This document shows positions 39,157-52,700 of a stretch of DNA of 64,000 nucleotides, piece by piece. This DNA is from Bugula neritina. Taxonomy: Eukaryota > Bryozoa > Gymnolaemata > Cheilostomatida > Bugulidae. The DNA is taken from NCBI GenBank assembly GCA_964035545.1, contig OZ037773.1, positions 5,596,251-5,660,250 of the forward strand. The letters are read 5' to 3'. The notes below the pieces were generated by a model. The model did not search any database. It worked only from the letters and a program-made list of their open reading frames with translations, and was not told the origin of the DNA. Numbering within the stretch: the stretch's first letter is position 1; every line of letters begins with the position of its first letter. A program made the position numbers and the translations under genes.

Positions 39157-39229
39157 ATGGAGATACATTCGAGATCTTTCCTAAGGCTGTTATATAACTA
39201 CCTTCTGTATGCAACCTTCACATTCCCAG
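39157..39229 (+). CDS. Candidate first exon of the phosphatase, signal peptide
   Basis: ATG followed by basic and then hydrophobic residues ([17 protein letters not shown]), donor CCAG/GTAAAT in phase 1. It joins the fucolectin exon 5.4 kb downstream in frame as [13 protein letters not shown]. Supported by phase and composition only. Confidence 0.55.
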
Positions 39230-42200
39230 GTAAATGCTATATTTGTCACTATCACTATCAGTTCTTAAAATAATAGTTATGAATAATTGTTGCTCTGACT
39301 TTCAATTTTTGACTCAAAACCACATTCCTTTCCTCTCTATATAGTAATAGTACCTGCAGCTAAAATTTACTCAGTATGAGCACGATACATTAGCTATACT
39401 TGGCGTTAATGGTTCGACTTGATGTTTAAAATTTAAAAATTAAAAAAATGGGGGTTGTAGGCACAGAAAATGTTTCAACTAGACTTAGTTTTATGTAGGA
39501 TGTTGGTCAACAGCTGCCCTTTCAAGTAAATATGAGTTAATCATGCACTATTATTGATACCTACCACGTATTACCATGGCTTAGAATTTTCATACATTAA
39601 ATTAGTGGTATGGTAATTTATTGTATGCTCAAAAGTATAATTTTGTTAATATTTTGAGTTCATAAATTATATTATATATTACATTAATATATTACATTAT
39701 TTTCATAGAAATTTATTAAACACATCTGCCAATTTGATTGTAGCAATACTATAACTAATAATCCATATTCATCCATTTTCCAATCTCTATATTTTGCTCT
39801 ACAATAATTACTATGGGACTGCAGTTGTAGGAACTGGTTAATTGTTACTGTGATTGTTAGTTTTGACTATAACTATTAGTTTTTACTATAATGTTGGTTG
39901 CTACTGTAACTATTTGTTTTGACCGCAACTATTAGTCTTTACTCTGACTGTTAGTTGTTACTGTGACTATTAGTTTTCACTGTTAGTTTTCACTGTAACT
40001 GTTAGTTGTTATTTATTGCTGAAGTTATGATTTCTTCTCTAATACATTGTTGTCTCAAGTCACCACCTTTTCAGCTACAGATTACATGTTTTTCCCAAGT
40101 AAATGATAATATAGTTTTAGACTTGATGAGTATAACTGCCTGCACACCAGGGTTTATCCTATAAATATGTGTTTGTCGGGCATCTCTGTGGTCATTATGA
40201 TAAGCCTGTGGCTGTATATCAGATACTAGCCATTACAATAATATCAATTTACTAGATATGAATATAAATTATAAGTACAGAGTTTTTGTGGTAGTAGAGA
40301 AATGTGTTGATTATGAGAAATATAGATATTAAATTGCAAAAATAAAAGCCAAGTTTTTAAGAACTTAGACTATTAAGGTGTCTTCTTTGCTGCATCTAGA
40401 CGACAAAAATGATACGCTATTATTTTAGTTGTTGTTTAAATTCCATCAACGTTGACATGATTTAATAACTGTAGTAAATTGCTGCAAAATTTATCTTAAT
40501 GGCCGAACAGTTTAATAGGAGTTGAAATAAATCAACATATTTTCTGTAATCTGGGGTATTTGAAAAGAATAATAACTATAGTATCTGGTAATGGGTAGGA
40601 GCTAATAACTTTATTCCATAAACTATTTTTGTTGCAATCTTCTTAAGGGCAAAGGTGAACCTCTTGTAAAAACCAAAACAATAGTCAAGGCATCAGTTCA
40701 GTTTTAGAATACCTGAAAATACAAATCAATTTCAGTTCGTTTGAAAGCTATTTATATGTCACATTGAGAAAATGGGCATCACCCTTTTAGGTTTTGGTGG
40801 TATTTCTTACTATTTTGGCATAACATCTTTTCATTTAAAGAATATAGTTTTAAAAAGATTTTGGTTTATGCAAGTTGTTGTTACGGTGCATGCATACTAA
40901 CATAGAAAACAATGGATGCTTATTTAGCAGGTCTGAAATTAAGTTTTAGTTCCATCCATTTTGCAAATTTCCTGGTAAAGTCCATAGAAAAAAAATTCTG
41001 TTCTTAGCTAAATGATTATGCTAAACTAGATTTTGCTTTTGTAAAGTTGCGTTTATACCTTTACGATTTTCAGTCAGAAATTCAATTTAGCCGGGTTGAA
41101 ATTTCTCCGAGTTGCATTGCATTGTAAAAGCCACTCAAAAATTTTTTTGTATTGTGATAACTTAATTGGCCAATTTCAGAATAATACTCAAAAGGAGTAA
41201 TAACTCTTTGTTAACATCGTTATTTAGTTATGACTTTGGCGATGATATGACGTACTTATATATTAATAATCATATCACCTACACCTTCTTAATTATCGCT
41301 TTTATGCTGTCAACTTCACTAATTCATGACGTTTATAAAAGGCATCAAATAGCGATTAGGCGAGTCAGATTTCAATTTTGGAAAGTAAGCTTCCGCATCA
41401 ACGATTTTCAGTTTGACTATAAAGGCGTACCGGACAAGCGTTGTTAACTTAAACTCGGTACTTTTTTCAGCAGAAGTATAAATGCAGCTTTAGTCCTCCA
41501 CCCACTTCTGTTATAATAGTTACAGATTGTTATTAAGTGTACTAATAGTAGCCATGACACATCATTTAGTTATCTATTATCTTTTACATTACTGGGTGTT
41601 TACTACAAGATGAGGTAATTTGACACGAATGTTGAGCTAAAAGGCAGGCGGAGTTATATGACGTTATGTAGCTAAATCCGGTTTACTATTGTCTGTGGAT
41701 CACTGACGCTGAACTTGAAAAGAAATAGAGAAGGCAAGCGTCACGTGACTGACTACGCAACCTGCATTATAGTGCAGACGTCGAGTTATAAATGATGGTG
41801 AATGACCGGTGCAGTGATAAGCTGTAAAACTGCACACAATAGGCTCTGTTGTATGCAGGATTTTGAACTCAGAAATGGTATCACTCAGTGAATAAAGAAT
41901 AATTAAAACTAATTCAAAACAGCTGGTCACCAATCATTACAGCACAGTGCTAGAAGCAGCACTAATTTAGGAGTGACTGAGTATAGTACTTGTACGCACA
42001 TCAGTGTCAAAGCTCCAACTAAACTCGAGATTTACCCAAGACTGCACTCAGTCACCTCCTACTCGGTGCTGCTTCAAGTCATCTTCTTCTGAACAAATTT
42101 TGCAAAACTTTTCTTTTATTTCATTGTGACTTGAAACAGAGTAGTAATATAAATAGTAGTAATGCAAACCGTAATCCGACCCTTTCCAATATTTTAAAGC

Positions 42201-43570
42201 ATAATATGCTTGAATTAGATGGAGTTAACCCCCTCCCACGTAAACACTTTGTTGATTATCGTTCTGATTGAATAACCTGTCACCAGTTGAATAAATTCAG
42301 TATGAAATGTTTAACAAGTAAAACAACATGATATATACAATGTAAAAGATGATCCTAGCTTTAGCAGCTCCGAAAATATGATACAATTATTGAAACTTGA
42401 TCTTTTCTTAGTCTCTGCTATAAATGGAATAATTGTCTATTTTTAAATTGATATTTCAGCACAAATTTTATTTCCTCTAATTTCCTCGAAAATTTGAAAA
42501 CATCTTTACAATTTCCCTCTCTTTGACGTGATAGTTGTGATTATTTCCTCAAGTATCCTGATAACATCATCTTCACATCTCTGCATAATTTCTAAATGTA
42601 TGGACAAGTTTAATAATTTTTGAAAGTTCCAAATATTTAACACTCATTTGCGAAACCTTCACCCTTTCCTCTTGAATTTTAAATTATGAGACATAGATCC
42701 AATATGCGAAACAACGTGAACTTATTATTACCCATACTACGTCAACCTCTGAAGCTTGCTTCTCCTTCAGTTATTTAGAGAAGAATTTTCTGTAGCAAAT
42801 TTTTACTGCTATTACAGATACTAAATTATTTTATTGTAATTAAAATACATGCATTCAGTTTTACAGTCACGTTTTATCATGTTTGGGGCAACTGATTAAC
42901 TGCTTATTCAAAACCAATCAGGTGTTATTTACTTTTTGCTACTGATCAATAAGTATTTATTATACTAAAAGTTGTCCGAAGCTTTGAAAACCACTAAAAA
43001 TGTCACATTAACGCAGTTAAAAAGTTGAATTTTTAAGCAAAGAATAATACAATTTTGAAATTAATTATATATTTTTAAATTTTGAAAGCACTATTTGTAC
43101 CATACTAGTCTACCTGCCCACCTGGGTAATTACGTGAGATTCATGGTAGTTTAATATTATATAAGGAAATCCAATTAAACTCAAAATGTGTGTGATCACA
43201 AAAACCTATTTTTTAGTTTTATTTAAAACAAATATTGATTAAACCTTGAAAACATCTTTGCAGTAAGCTGTTAGTATATTCACAAACTGCACTATCAACA
43301 TTTCACTGTAATTATTCTTATTAATCATATGGCTATCTCTCTGTTTTGTGTTCTAAGAAAGAAAGTTATGAAATCACAGCCTGATTTAGCAACTGCATGC
43401 AAGAGCTGATTCATTAATTGGCAACAACTGTGCATTAGTTATATAGTAATATTATGAAAGTATAATATATGACCCATGCATTGATAATATAGTAATATGA
43501 GAGTATAATATATGGCCTATACATTAATTATATAGTGATATGCAAGTATAATATTTTACATGTGCATTAG

Positions 43571-43652
<82 letters not shown>

Positions 43653-43667
43653 AGTGATATAAATGTG

Positions 43668-43732
<65 letters not shown>

Positions 43733-46700
43733 GTATAGTGATATAAATGTGTAATATATGACCTATACTTTATATAGTAATATGAAATTATAATATATGA
43801 TTCATACATTGATAATATCATAGTAATATGAGGCTATAATATATGACCTACACAATAATTTTAAAGTATAATCTTTTACCTCTACATTGATTATATAGGT
43901 ATAATATGAAAGTTTAATATATGACCTATATCCTACATTGGTTATATTGTAATATGAAAGTATAAGTAAAACAATTTATATTCGGTACACTTGCTTCATT
44001 TCACTTGCGTCAACATTCTGTTACCTAATATGTGTTAACATGTAACAGAGATTGTTTTTCACCTTCTACTGGTCATGACTAATACTTTTAGTACTAGTTT
44101 CCCTCATTTTATATTCACTGAAAATGTATTGCTCAAGTGCATTCTTGTCATACACAAATAAATTTTGATATATTGATGGGATTTTGGCATTTACCTGCAT
44201 TTATGTTGTGTTGAAATTTCCTTGTTCACATATTGTACAGGTATATTATATAGTGGACAGATTCATGTTAATATAGTTCCTTGTGTGTTTAAATTTAGTT
44301 GAAATAATATATTTATAATATTATGCTGTGTATGGTAGGTTCATAACAATCATGCATAGTATATGTACAGCTTCTTTACATATTTAGTGTTCAACTACAA
44401 TAGAAAATTTTACTACTCATCTATTATAATATGCAACTTTTACAGTGTTTAGAGTTGTCCTACTTTTGGTATCCATAATGCCATGTCACTTGATTTGGAA
44501 TTAATGGCTGACCATGTCAAACTGTGAAGACAACAATTAGAAAAACACACAATCAAGTCAAATCTCCCTCTCTCTCTGCATTCTACAGCTAAACTCTCTC
44601 TTGTAGGTTTGACAGCTGCAGTGGAGAATATAGCATTCAACAAGCCAGCTCATCAGTCTTCCACTCACTCTATCTTAACTGCTGCCAAAGCTGTAGATGG
44701 AATCCCACAAACATGTGACGATGAGTTCTACAGTACTGTGACAAATGATGAGGGGTTTTCTCACACAGAGGCTTACCCCAAGCAGTGGTGGAGGGTTGAC
44801 CTTCTCCAGGAATACTATATTTACAGAATCACTCTGTGTAACAGGGGCTCAACATACAGTGAGTGTCAGTTACACCCAGAAAGGCTCTACTTCGAGAGTT
44901 GTTAATATTCTAATATTATATAATAGTACGTTGCAGCATTGTTTTATTATGTTCTATTACTATAGTATTATTATAATAAGCATATATTATATTATATATT
45001 ATACTTGTTGTCATGCTACGAAAACAAGCCCTAAACTCAAGTAGCTTGCAACAACCACTGCCCTGCTTTTGTCATTATAGCCGCTTGCGTAGATTTTTAT
45101 GGTGACTACCACAGTTGCTGTGTATATTCCTTGTTGTCAAAGCTACAGCACCTGCTAAACTATTAAATAGAAACAACTTCAAAAGAAAATTATCTGTAAT
45201 AATGCTAAGTAATTTACTCTTTTTGCATTTTTTCCTTGGGTTGTTCAGTGATTATCAACGTTTTAACTGGAAGTTCAATTTCAAATCTGTGTGCAATCGC
45301 ACTTCCTACTCTGCTAGCTTAAATGTCAACCTTTGATTTTGACCACCAACATGGAAATCAAGATAGTTGCTCTGAGCCTGGGGGCCGCCTGTTAGACAGC
45401 TTGTACTAAGCACATTTCCAAAAAAATGTTTTTTCAATATCAACTGGAATAAACAGCAGAGAGACTTTATTTCTGTGTTTCAGACTACAGACTGAGGGAT
45501 ATCTTCATTCTGAGTACGAACGTCAGTGATCCAGAAGATCCCAACCGAGTTTCAACGTCACAATGGGAAGAGCAGTCCTATCAGTTGAAAGCATATGGTA
45601 ACCATGACGACGCGCCGCTAAACTCTCCTTACTTCCTGGCCAGACACGTCGCTGTATATAATTATGGTGGAGAAGGAGTTACACTTCGAGAAGTCCAGAT
45701 TAACGGCTTTACCCAGCAAGGTAGGCTAATAGAATGTAGGTGCAGTAATTGAGAAAAACCTGTGTTCTAAATTAAAAATGTAGCAAAAGAAGTTATGTTC
45801 TCACAAAAATTTTAACCTGCGGCCCAAACAAAAATTTAATAATGAAATTAAAGAGCTTAGGCTATCTGAATTTCTCCACTACTGCTCCTAAATGACTGAT
45901 AGTGGCTAACCGTATTAGATGTCCAGTCAACGCCTGCTTCCCAATAAACTTGAGTTGTAATCTGCAAAAATTTTGATATGATGACCTGCAGATATCTCTA
46001 ATAAATTTTTCTTTAGTTGAAACAGAGTAAAGGTCAAAGGGGTCATAGTAATTAGGCCTGTGCTGCATCTATATACTCACGTGCTGCATCTATATACTCA
46101 CGTGCTGCATCTATATACTCACGTGCTGCATCTATATACTCACGTGCTGCATCTATATACTCACGTGCTGCATCTATATACTCACGTGCTGCATCTATAT
46201 ACTCTCGTGCTGCATCTATATACTCACGTGCTGCATCTATATACTCACGTGCTGCATCTATATACTCACGTGCTGCATCTATATACTCACGTGCTGCATC
46301 TATATACTCACACCCTACATCTATATACTCACACCCTCCACCATTACAAAAGCCATGGTTTAAAACTTAAACTTCAACCTGTTTTACTCTCATCTCATCA
46401 GTAACTGTGCCTTATTGTTTTGTACATTGTGTGATTTTATTTGATTATTTTCATGTATTTATTTATTCCTTTACCCTCATCTGTAGTAACACAGGACAAG
46501 TGTACTCTACTTGACTTTCCTTTACTTCCTTTTAGACATCAACAACATTACCCTCACTGTGGATACGGAGGCTACTTTAGCAGCTGTAAATATGAAGTTT
46601 CAAGTTTCTGGTTTCAATCAAGATGCCTTTGAAAATGCCACGTAAGTTTTTGAAATGAACACGGTATGTGATAAAAATCTAGGTTTGGATGCTGCCTGGA

Positions 46701-49700
46701 GTAAAGTTGTCCTATTTTATTCATGTGTGCAGGAATTTTGCCATGTAATTATAGGTTAGTCACATAACTGTCACAAAACTAGGAAAACATTTGATGTGTT
46801 TAGTTATCAAAGGTGTGTGTGTCATTACATTCTTGTTGATAGTGCAATGTGCCTTCATTCAAAATAGTACATGTCATTTGGAATTGCATCACACCTGCTA
46901 TAAATAGTTTGACGTCAACAATCAGTTTACCTATATAGCTAGCATTCCTTACCTATATAGCTAGCATTTCTTACCTATATAGCTAGCATTTCTTACCTAT
47001 ATAGCTAGCATTTCTAAAATATTATCCGCATGTTAATGTATCATTACGTTGTATTGTAATTTGTTCTGTGCAAACTTTACTAGTTCTTCAGCTTTCAAAA
47101 ATACTTTTAGACTTGATAACAAAGTAACTCGTAATTAATTTGATTGTTTATATGATTATATTTTCTTTGTTTTAAAATATTTCTTGTCAAATTCATTGTG
47201 TGATCGGATGGATGATTTGGTTTTTCAAAAATGGCCTCTGTAGTGAAGTGGTAGCTGTTAAAAAGCCCAACAAACTGAAGGGTTATATTTCATTATTTCA
47301 ACATATGTTAAACAGTATAGCGTAAGCTGTTGTAACAATTTATTCATTAAGAGTTTTTCATTAACTGTTCATTAACAAGTTTTTTATAACCTATAGCATT
47401 GGTATTAAACGCAATTGCTGTAATGCAAAGCCAGCAACTGAAGCATGTATTTGTACTTCTACTGAACTGAATGGTTCTATAAGCAGCGCCGAATTGAAGG
47501 TGACTGAGTGCAGTAGTTTGGAGATCTCGAGTTTAGAGGGGGAGGGTTTGAACTTTGAATCCCCAACTCTAATCTCGAGACCCGAACACCTGCACTTGGT
47601 CACCTCCAACTTCGGGTTGCTTGTAGATAGTTTCAAATGAATTGTTCTAATTTAGGTTAAAGGTCAGTAAAATTGCAAGTCCACAGGCACCTGCTTCAGG
47701 TAACTTAATGACTTGGAGTGTCCAAACTAATGCCATGTTCCAATATACTGATTTTAACGTCCAGAATTCCAGACTTCACTACTACGAGGTCTCTTTAGAG
47801 TCTCATGGTTTTGTACTTCACACGCAAGTTTTCTATGCTGAAAGATACCCAGAAATCTGTGCCGGTAGGGAGAAAGTTCATTTATATGTGATATGAGATT
47901 TTCTGTATGAGAACTAGCTTTGTGACATAAGCTTTGTTACAGTACCTGTAGGTGTTTTATATAAATCGTAATGAGAGTTAGTTTTTTTGTGCATACTTTA
48001 AACTAAGGGACAATATGAAATAACATTTATATAAATTTATTTAGCCTATGTTTTATATTCTATATTCTATATTGCTAGATTTTGAAGTTGTATATACCTA
48101 TATAAATGTTAAACATTGCGTCCAAAGCTTCAGTACATAGCATCTTTGTGTAACCTAGCAACAGTTCTAGCTCTCAAGATGAGCAAATAAATACCACGAA
48201 ACTGTTTGTTATTTATAGCACCAGATAACCTCATACTAGCAAGTGATATTGAGCAAATTACTGACTTTTCGGATTCGACACAAACCTATATTACCGCAGT
48301 CGTCCATTGGCAAGTAAGTGCTGTATTTAACTTCCTCAGCAAGTAAAGAGTATATATAACTCACCGAATATCTGAAAGCTATCAAATTATTTGCAATATA
48401 AAAAGAGAAAGACAACTTCTTATAACATGTAACTTATATCAGAAATTTAATCATTGTTCAACTGTTCCAATGAAGGAAGCATTGCTGATGCTTTTTATTT
48501 TCAGGAGAAATAATTTCAAAGTCAGTCACACAGTCACACTGACTAACATTCACAAAATATATTTGATGGTTTTCAGTTTCTGTAAAATTTCTCTCGCTGT
48601 TGAATAGATGCAATGCACATTTTCTTTTTCCTAATATCTGAAAACTGTTTGACTTGCAACAAAAGAGTGTGTTCCATTATTGAATAACACGTAGCGTTGC
48701 TTCAGTAGTTGTCTGTCCACTCAGTAGGTTCTGCAGCTATATTTTTGCAATATTTTCCATAGAAAATTTGAGGAAAGACAACTTATATTACTACTCTACA
48801 CGACATCTTTTTCTGATGACATCACATATCTTGCTTTATTTCAGACTCCAGCTACAGGATGTGAGATTCACGAGGAACCATTAGATTACTCTGTGTCTAT
48901 AAATGGCAGCAATTTCACTCAGCTGTCGACAAATACTTCTGATGGTATAACGTATTCAGCGAGTGTGTACACCCTGCTGCCGTACTCTCCGTATGAGATT
49001 ACCATCAGAGTGTCTAATAAACAGCAGCAGTATACCAACACCAGTTTCTTCTTTAAGACAATACAGACGGGTTAGTATAGTGCGTGACATCACTTCCCCA
49101 AAACTTGTAGGAAATATTATGTTGTCATCAGATTTTATCAGTTATGAGTAATTATCTTCTATTATAAAATTTTATCTGAATTCAAGTTTGTGAAATTTTC
49201 TGAAGTACACTTGTTTTCCATGAAAACAATTATTAGTATTCTCATTAAGAAAAAAAATTATTTCCGTTGAACAAAAAGTTAAAGAGCTCAAAATTAAAAT
49301 TGGAGCAAATGTCAAGTTTTCAAAGAATTAATTAATTGATACACAAATAATTAGTTTAGCAATTTTATTTTTTGCTAGAAGTTTTCATATTTTATTTTTT
49401 TATTATCATCAAAATACAGTTTTGTATGCTTTTCTGTAGCCCCAAATGATGGCCCTGGTGGGCTGGCTTTACACGGCTTTAACACTTCCTGTGTCACGGT
49501 GTCATGGGACACGCCTCCAAGCCGACCCAACGGAGAAATTACGTCTTACATTGTAAGTTATGCCAATACTTGTCAGGAAATATTCTGCAATTTTATGCTC
49601 AGCTTCTGCGTGTCTGGAAGAACTTGGTGTCTTGAAATGTAGTAGCAACAGTACATATGGAGTGCCAAGTGGTCAAGAATTCACTCATAATTGCATCTCA

Positions 49701-52700
49701 TATGCTTATAATAAAGTATCTAGTCATTATTCTCTCTCATATGCTCACAAAACGCTCTCATAGGTCTATAATTTGCTCCAATACCCTTATTATTCATGCT
49801 CTTAGATCTATTATTTGGTCTCACAGTGTTATTATTCATTCCCGTACTCTTATATACCCTTATTTCTCTCTCTTCTATGTGTCATACAGTACAAGTAAGC
49901 ACCTTATTAATATTAGAAAACAGGTTGAAAACATTGGGTATACTCAATAAACTTCAGTTGAATATTTTTACTAAAGATTGTACTATGGCTGCTGTTTCTG
50001 CCGCTGCATGATGTATTTTGATTGTCTACTATGTGACCTACAGCCAATTTAGTTAAAATCAATATAATGTTTTGAATATAGCAAAAACGTATCATTATTT
50101 GGTGTCAAAAAAAATAAAACTGACCAAAATAATATCATTTAGGTTTTATAAAGTACTAATAGGACACTTTTGCTTTCTTATAATATTATGGAATTTATAT
50201 CTTTTATGTATTGTTTGTAGTAGACAGACTTTCTAACAAGATAGCAAATGCTCTTCCACTGATGTTTCTACAGTATCAGTAGCTTTCCTCGAAATAAACT
50301 CATAGATTTTCGATTCAATAAATCTCAGCAACCTTTGCTGTATAAAACCTATTAAGACACTAGTGGCTTGAAACGTATGCCAGATTGGCATTTTAGCAGT
50401 TTTTTAGCTAAAATCATTTCAACTATAGTCCCAGTTATAACGTGTCTAAATATTATGCTATTTGTAAAAGTAATTCTCGCAATTATTTTAGGTTGACTGT
50501 GGAAACTTTAGCGAACCAAAAACAGTAAATAAAATCTATCCTGGAAGTGCTAGTTCTTTGAAAGACGAGATTTGTGGGTTCAAGTCCGGGTCAAGGATAG
50601 AATGCCTTGTACGGGCCAAGACCACCATTCCTGCTGTCTCTGTTTCTGTTAACACTACTACAAAATTTGACTGTAAGTTTCTGCAGCAAATCACTGATGC
50701 TTCATACTACGTGTTGCAGGTCTGCATTGATCTGCATGTGGTCTCAGCTTTAGTGCATAACTATATGAAAACTATTCCATTTGTAGAAATAGTTACAAGT
50801 ATGGTTGCCGTGATTAACAGTATAAAAATTGTTTTGTTTTATTCAAAAACAAAACAAGGCACATGCAAGCTACTAGCTTGCATGTGCCTTGTTTGAATAC
50901 TACGAGTCTCGAGCTCAGGGCTCACGGATCATCAACCCAGCGCTCATACCCCTCTACTACATATAACACCACACTGAACAAACTCTATTAATAGTATTAT
51001 TCATATTTTAGTCTGTGCGCTCAAGCATGACTCTTATCTAGATTTAGTGATATCAAGCCTTATATTCTAGCAATGACAAACCAAAATAATGTTTGCGTTT
51101 AATTTTGGTGGCTCACTCTACATGCCATTACAGTTTCTTTACCCTTGATACTTTATAATTCATTAATTGACCCCAAGTTTATATAATATTTTGGAGTTCT
51201 TGCATTTTTACCTGTTGTAACTGATGAAAAAAAGTTATTAGTTTTACATATACTATTTTCTGTATAGATTGAAAGAATCTGATGTATATACATAATTATA
51301 ATATTCAACGGCATTGCAAATTCAATAGACCCTTTGCAGGGGTCCCCAATGCCCCCCCCCCCTTTATAATTAAGAGTTGTGGTCTCCCAAAATGAAATTT
51401 GTTGCGCAAAATAGACTTGAACTCAATTTTGTGGCTTTGGTTGCTGAGCAATGCTGAAATGCCACACCAGCATTGCCCAGTAACCAAAACCACAAAAATG
51501 CTTTCAAGTTTATTTCCATCAAAATTATCCATGAAGAAATTTTTTTTAATTTTTTTTGAAATGCTTATATGTGTGCTTACACCAAATTATCTATCTTTTA
51601 AAATAACAACTCTATAGCGTAATTAAAATTTTAAGTAGCAGTCAAACTTTAAAGTTTTAATGAGTTTGCACTTTATACAAAGGTTCAACCTATTCACTTT
51701 GGGGGAACACAACTCTTAATTGTAAAGGGGACATCAGGGAGCTCTGAAAAGGGTCTATTATAAAATTTTACTTTTATGATCTTTTAAAATAGATATAGTA
51801 TATAAATAAAATGTAATTATAAACTATAATTTGGTAAAATTATTTCTTAAGGTTTGATAGAACAATTATGATTTTGTAACAGTTTTTCATTTAGTATTTA
51901 TGGTTTAATTCTTATTGGCTTACCATAATATATTATGTTGCAGTTGGCAAAATCACACTGAGTTCTAACTCACCTGCTATTGGAGAGTCTGGGTTTTATG
52001 AAGTTATGCTCCCTCAAATCAACGCCAGCGCAATACCAGGAACTGTCCAGTAGGTTTTAAATGTCAATGAACTAAGTGTAATTTTTCTACCTTTTTCTAT
52101 TAATCATGCAAAAGCTAGTGGTAGCTTAAATTCATTGTATACAGTTTTCATTAAATGGTAATTAATAGTAATTATCTCTCTCTTTCTTGAAAATGATTCT
52201 ATAGACTAGATTAAATGCAATGTTCTGATAAAAATGTTTGTCTAGGCATGTTTAATCGGTTAGTTGAGTTTACCAACAGTATCTTGTATCAACTTGAACG
52301 TTTAATTTGAAACTTTCTCATAAACCAAACTGTTTAACTAACTTATAAAATAAAGTTACCGTATTGAACAAAATATTTTTTATTGTTGGTTTATGAAAAG
52401 TGATTTTACATCTTATTTTGCTTTAGCACAGCTTTTATATAGCAAAGTTGAACGTCTATGTTAATCAATAAATTAGGCTAATAATATACTAACAATTTTA
52501 TTGTTAAAAACCTATAACGCTGCATTGTTTTTGTAGAGGGTACAACGTAATTATAAGCTATACAGCTACTAAAAGACGAAAGCGGGCTATAAATTGCGAC
52601 TTTGATCGATCACGAGCCGGCCCTACGACCTTTGACCCGTTGCTGACTTACAACGACTCCGTTACCTGTGGGCTAGATTACTATTTGGCAGCCAAACTTG

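Noticed and set aside
41166-41447. 93-aa ORF in the first phosphatase intron
   Set aside because: No motif, no promoter or splice support; treated as chance.
43560-43821. Ile-Tyr repeat ORFs
   Set aside because: (TA)n microsatellite.
46060-46404. 114-aa ORF of LHLYTHV repeats
   Set aside because: 21-bp intronic minisatellite whose period is a multiple of three.
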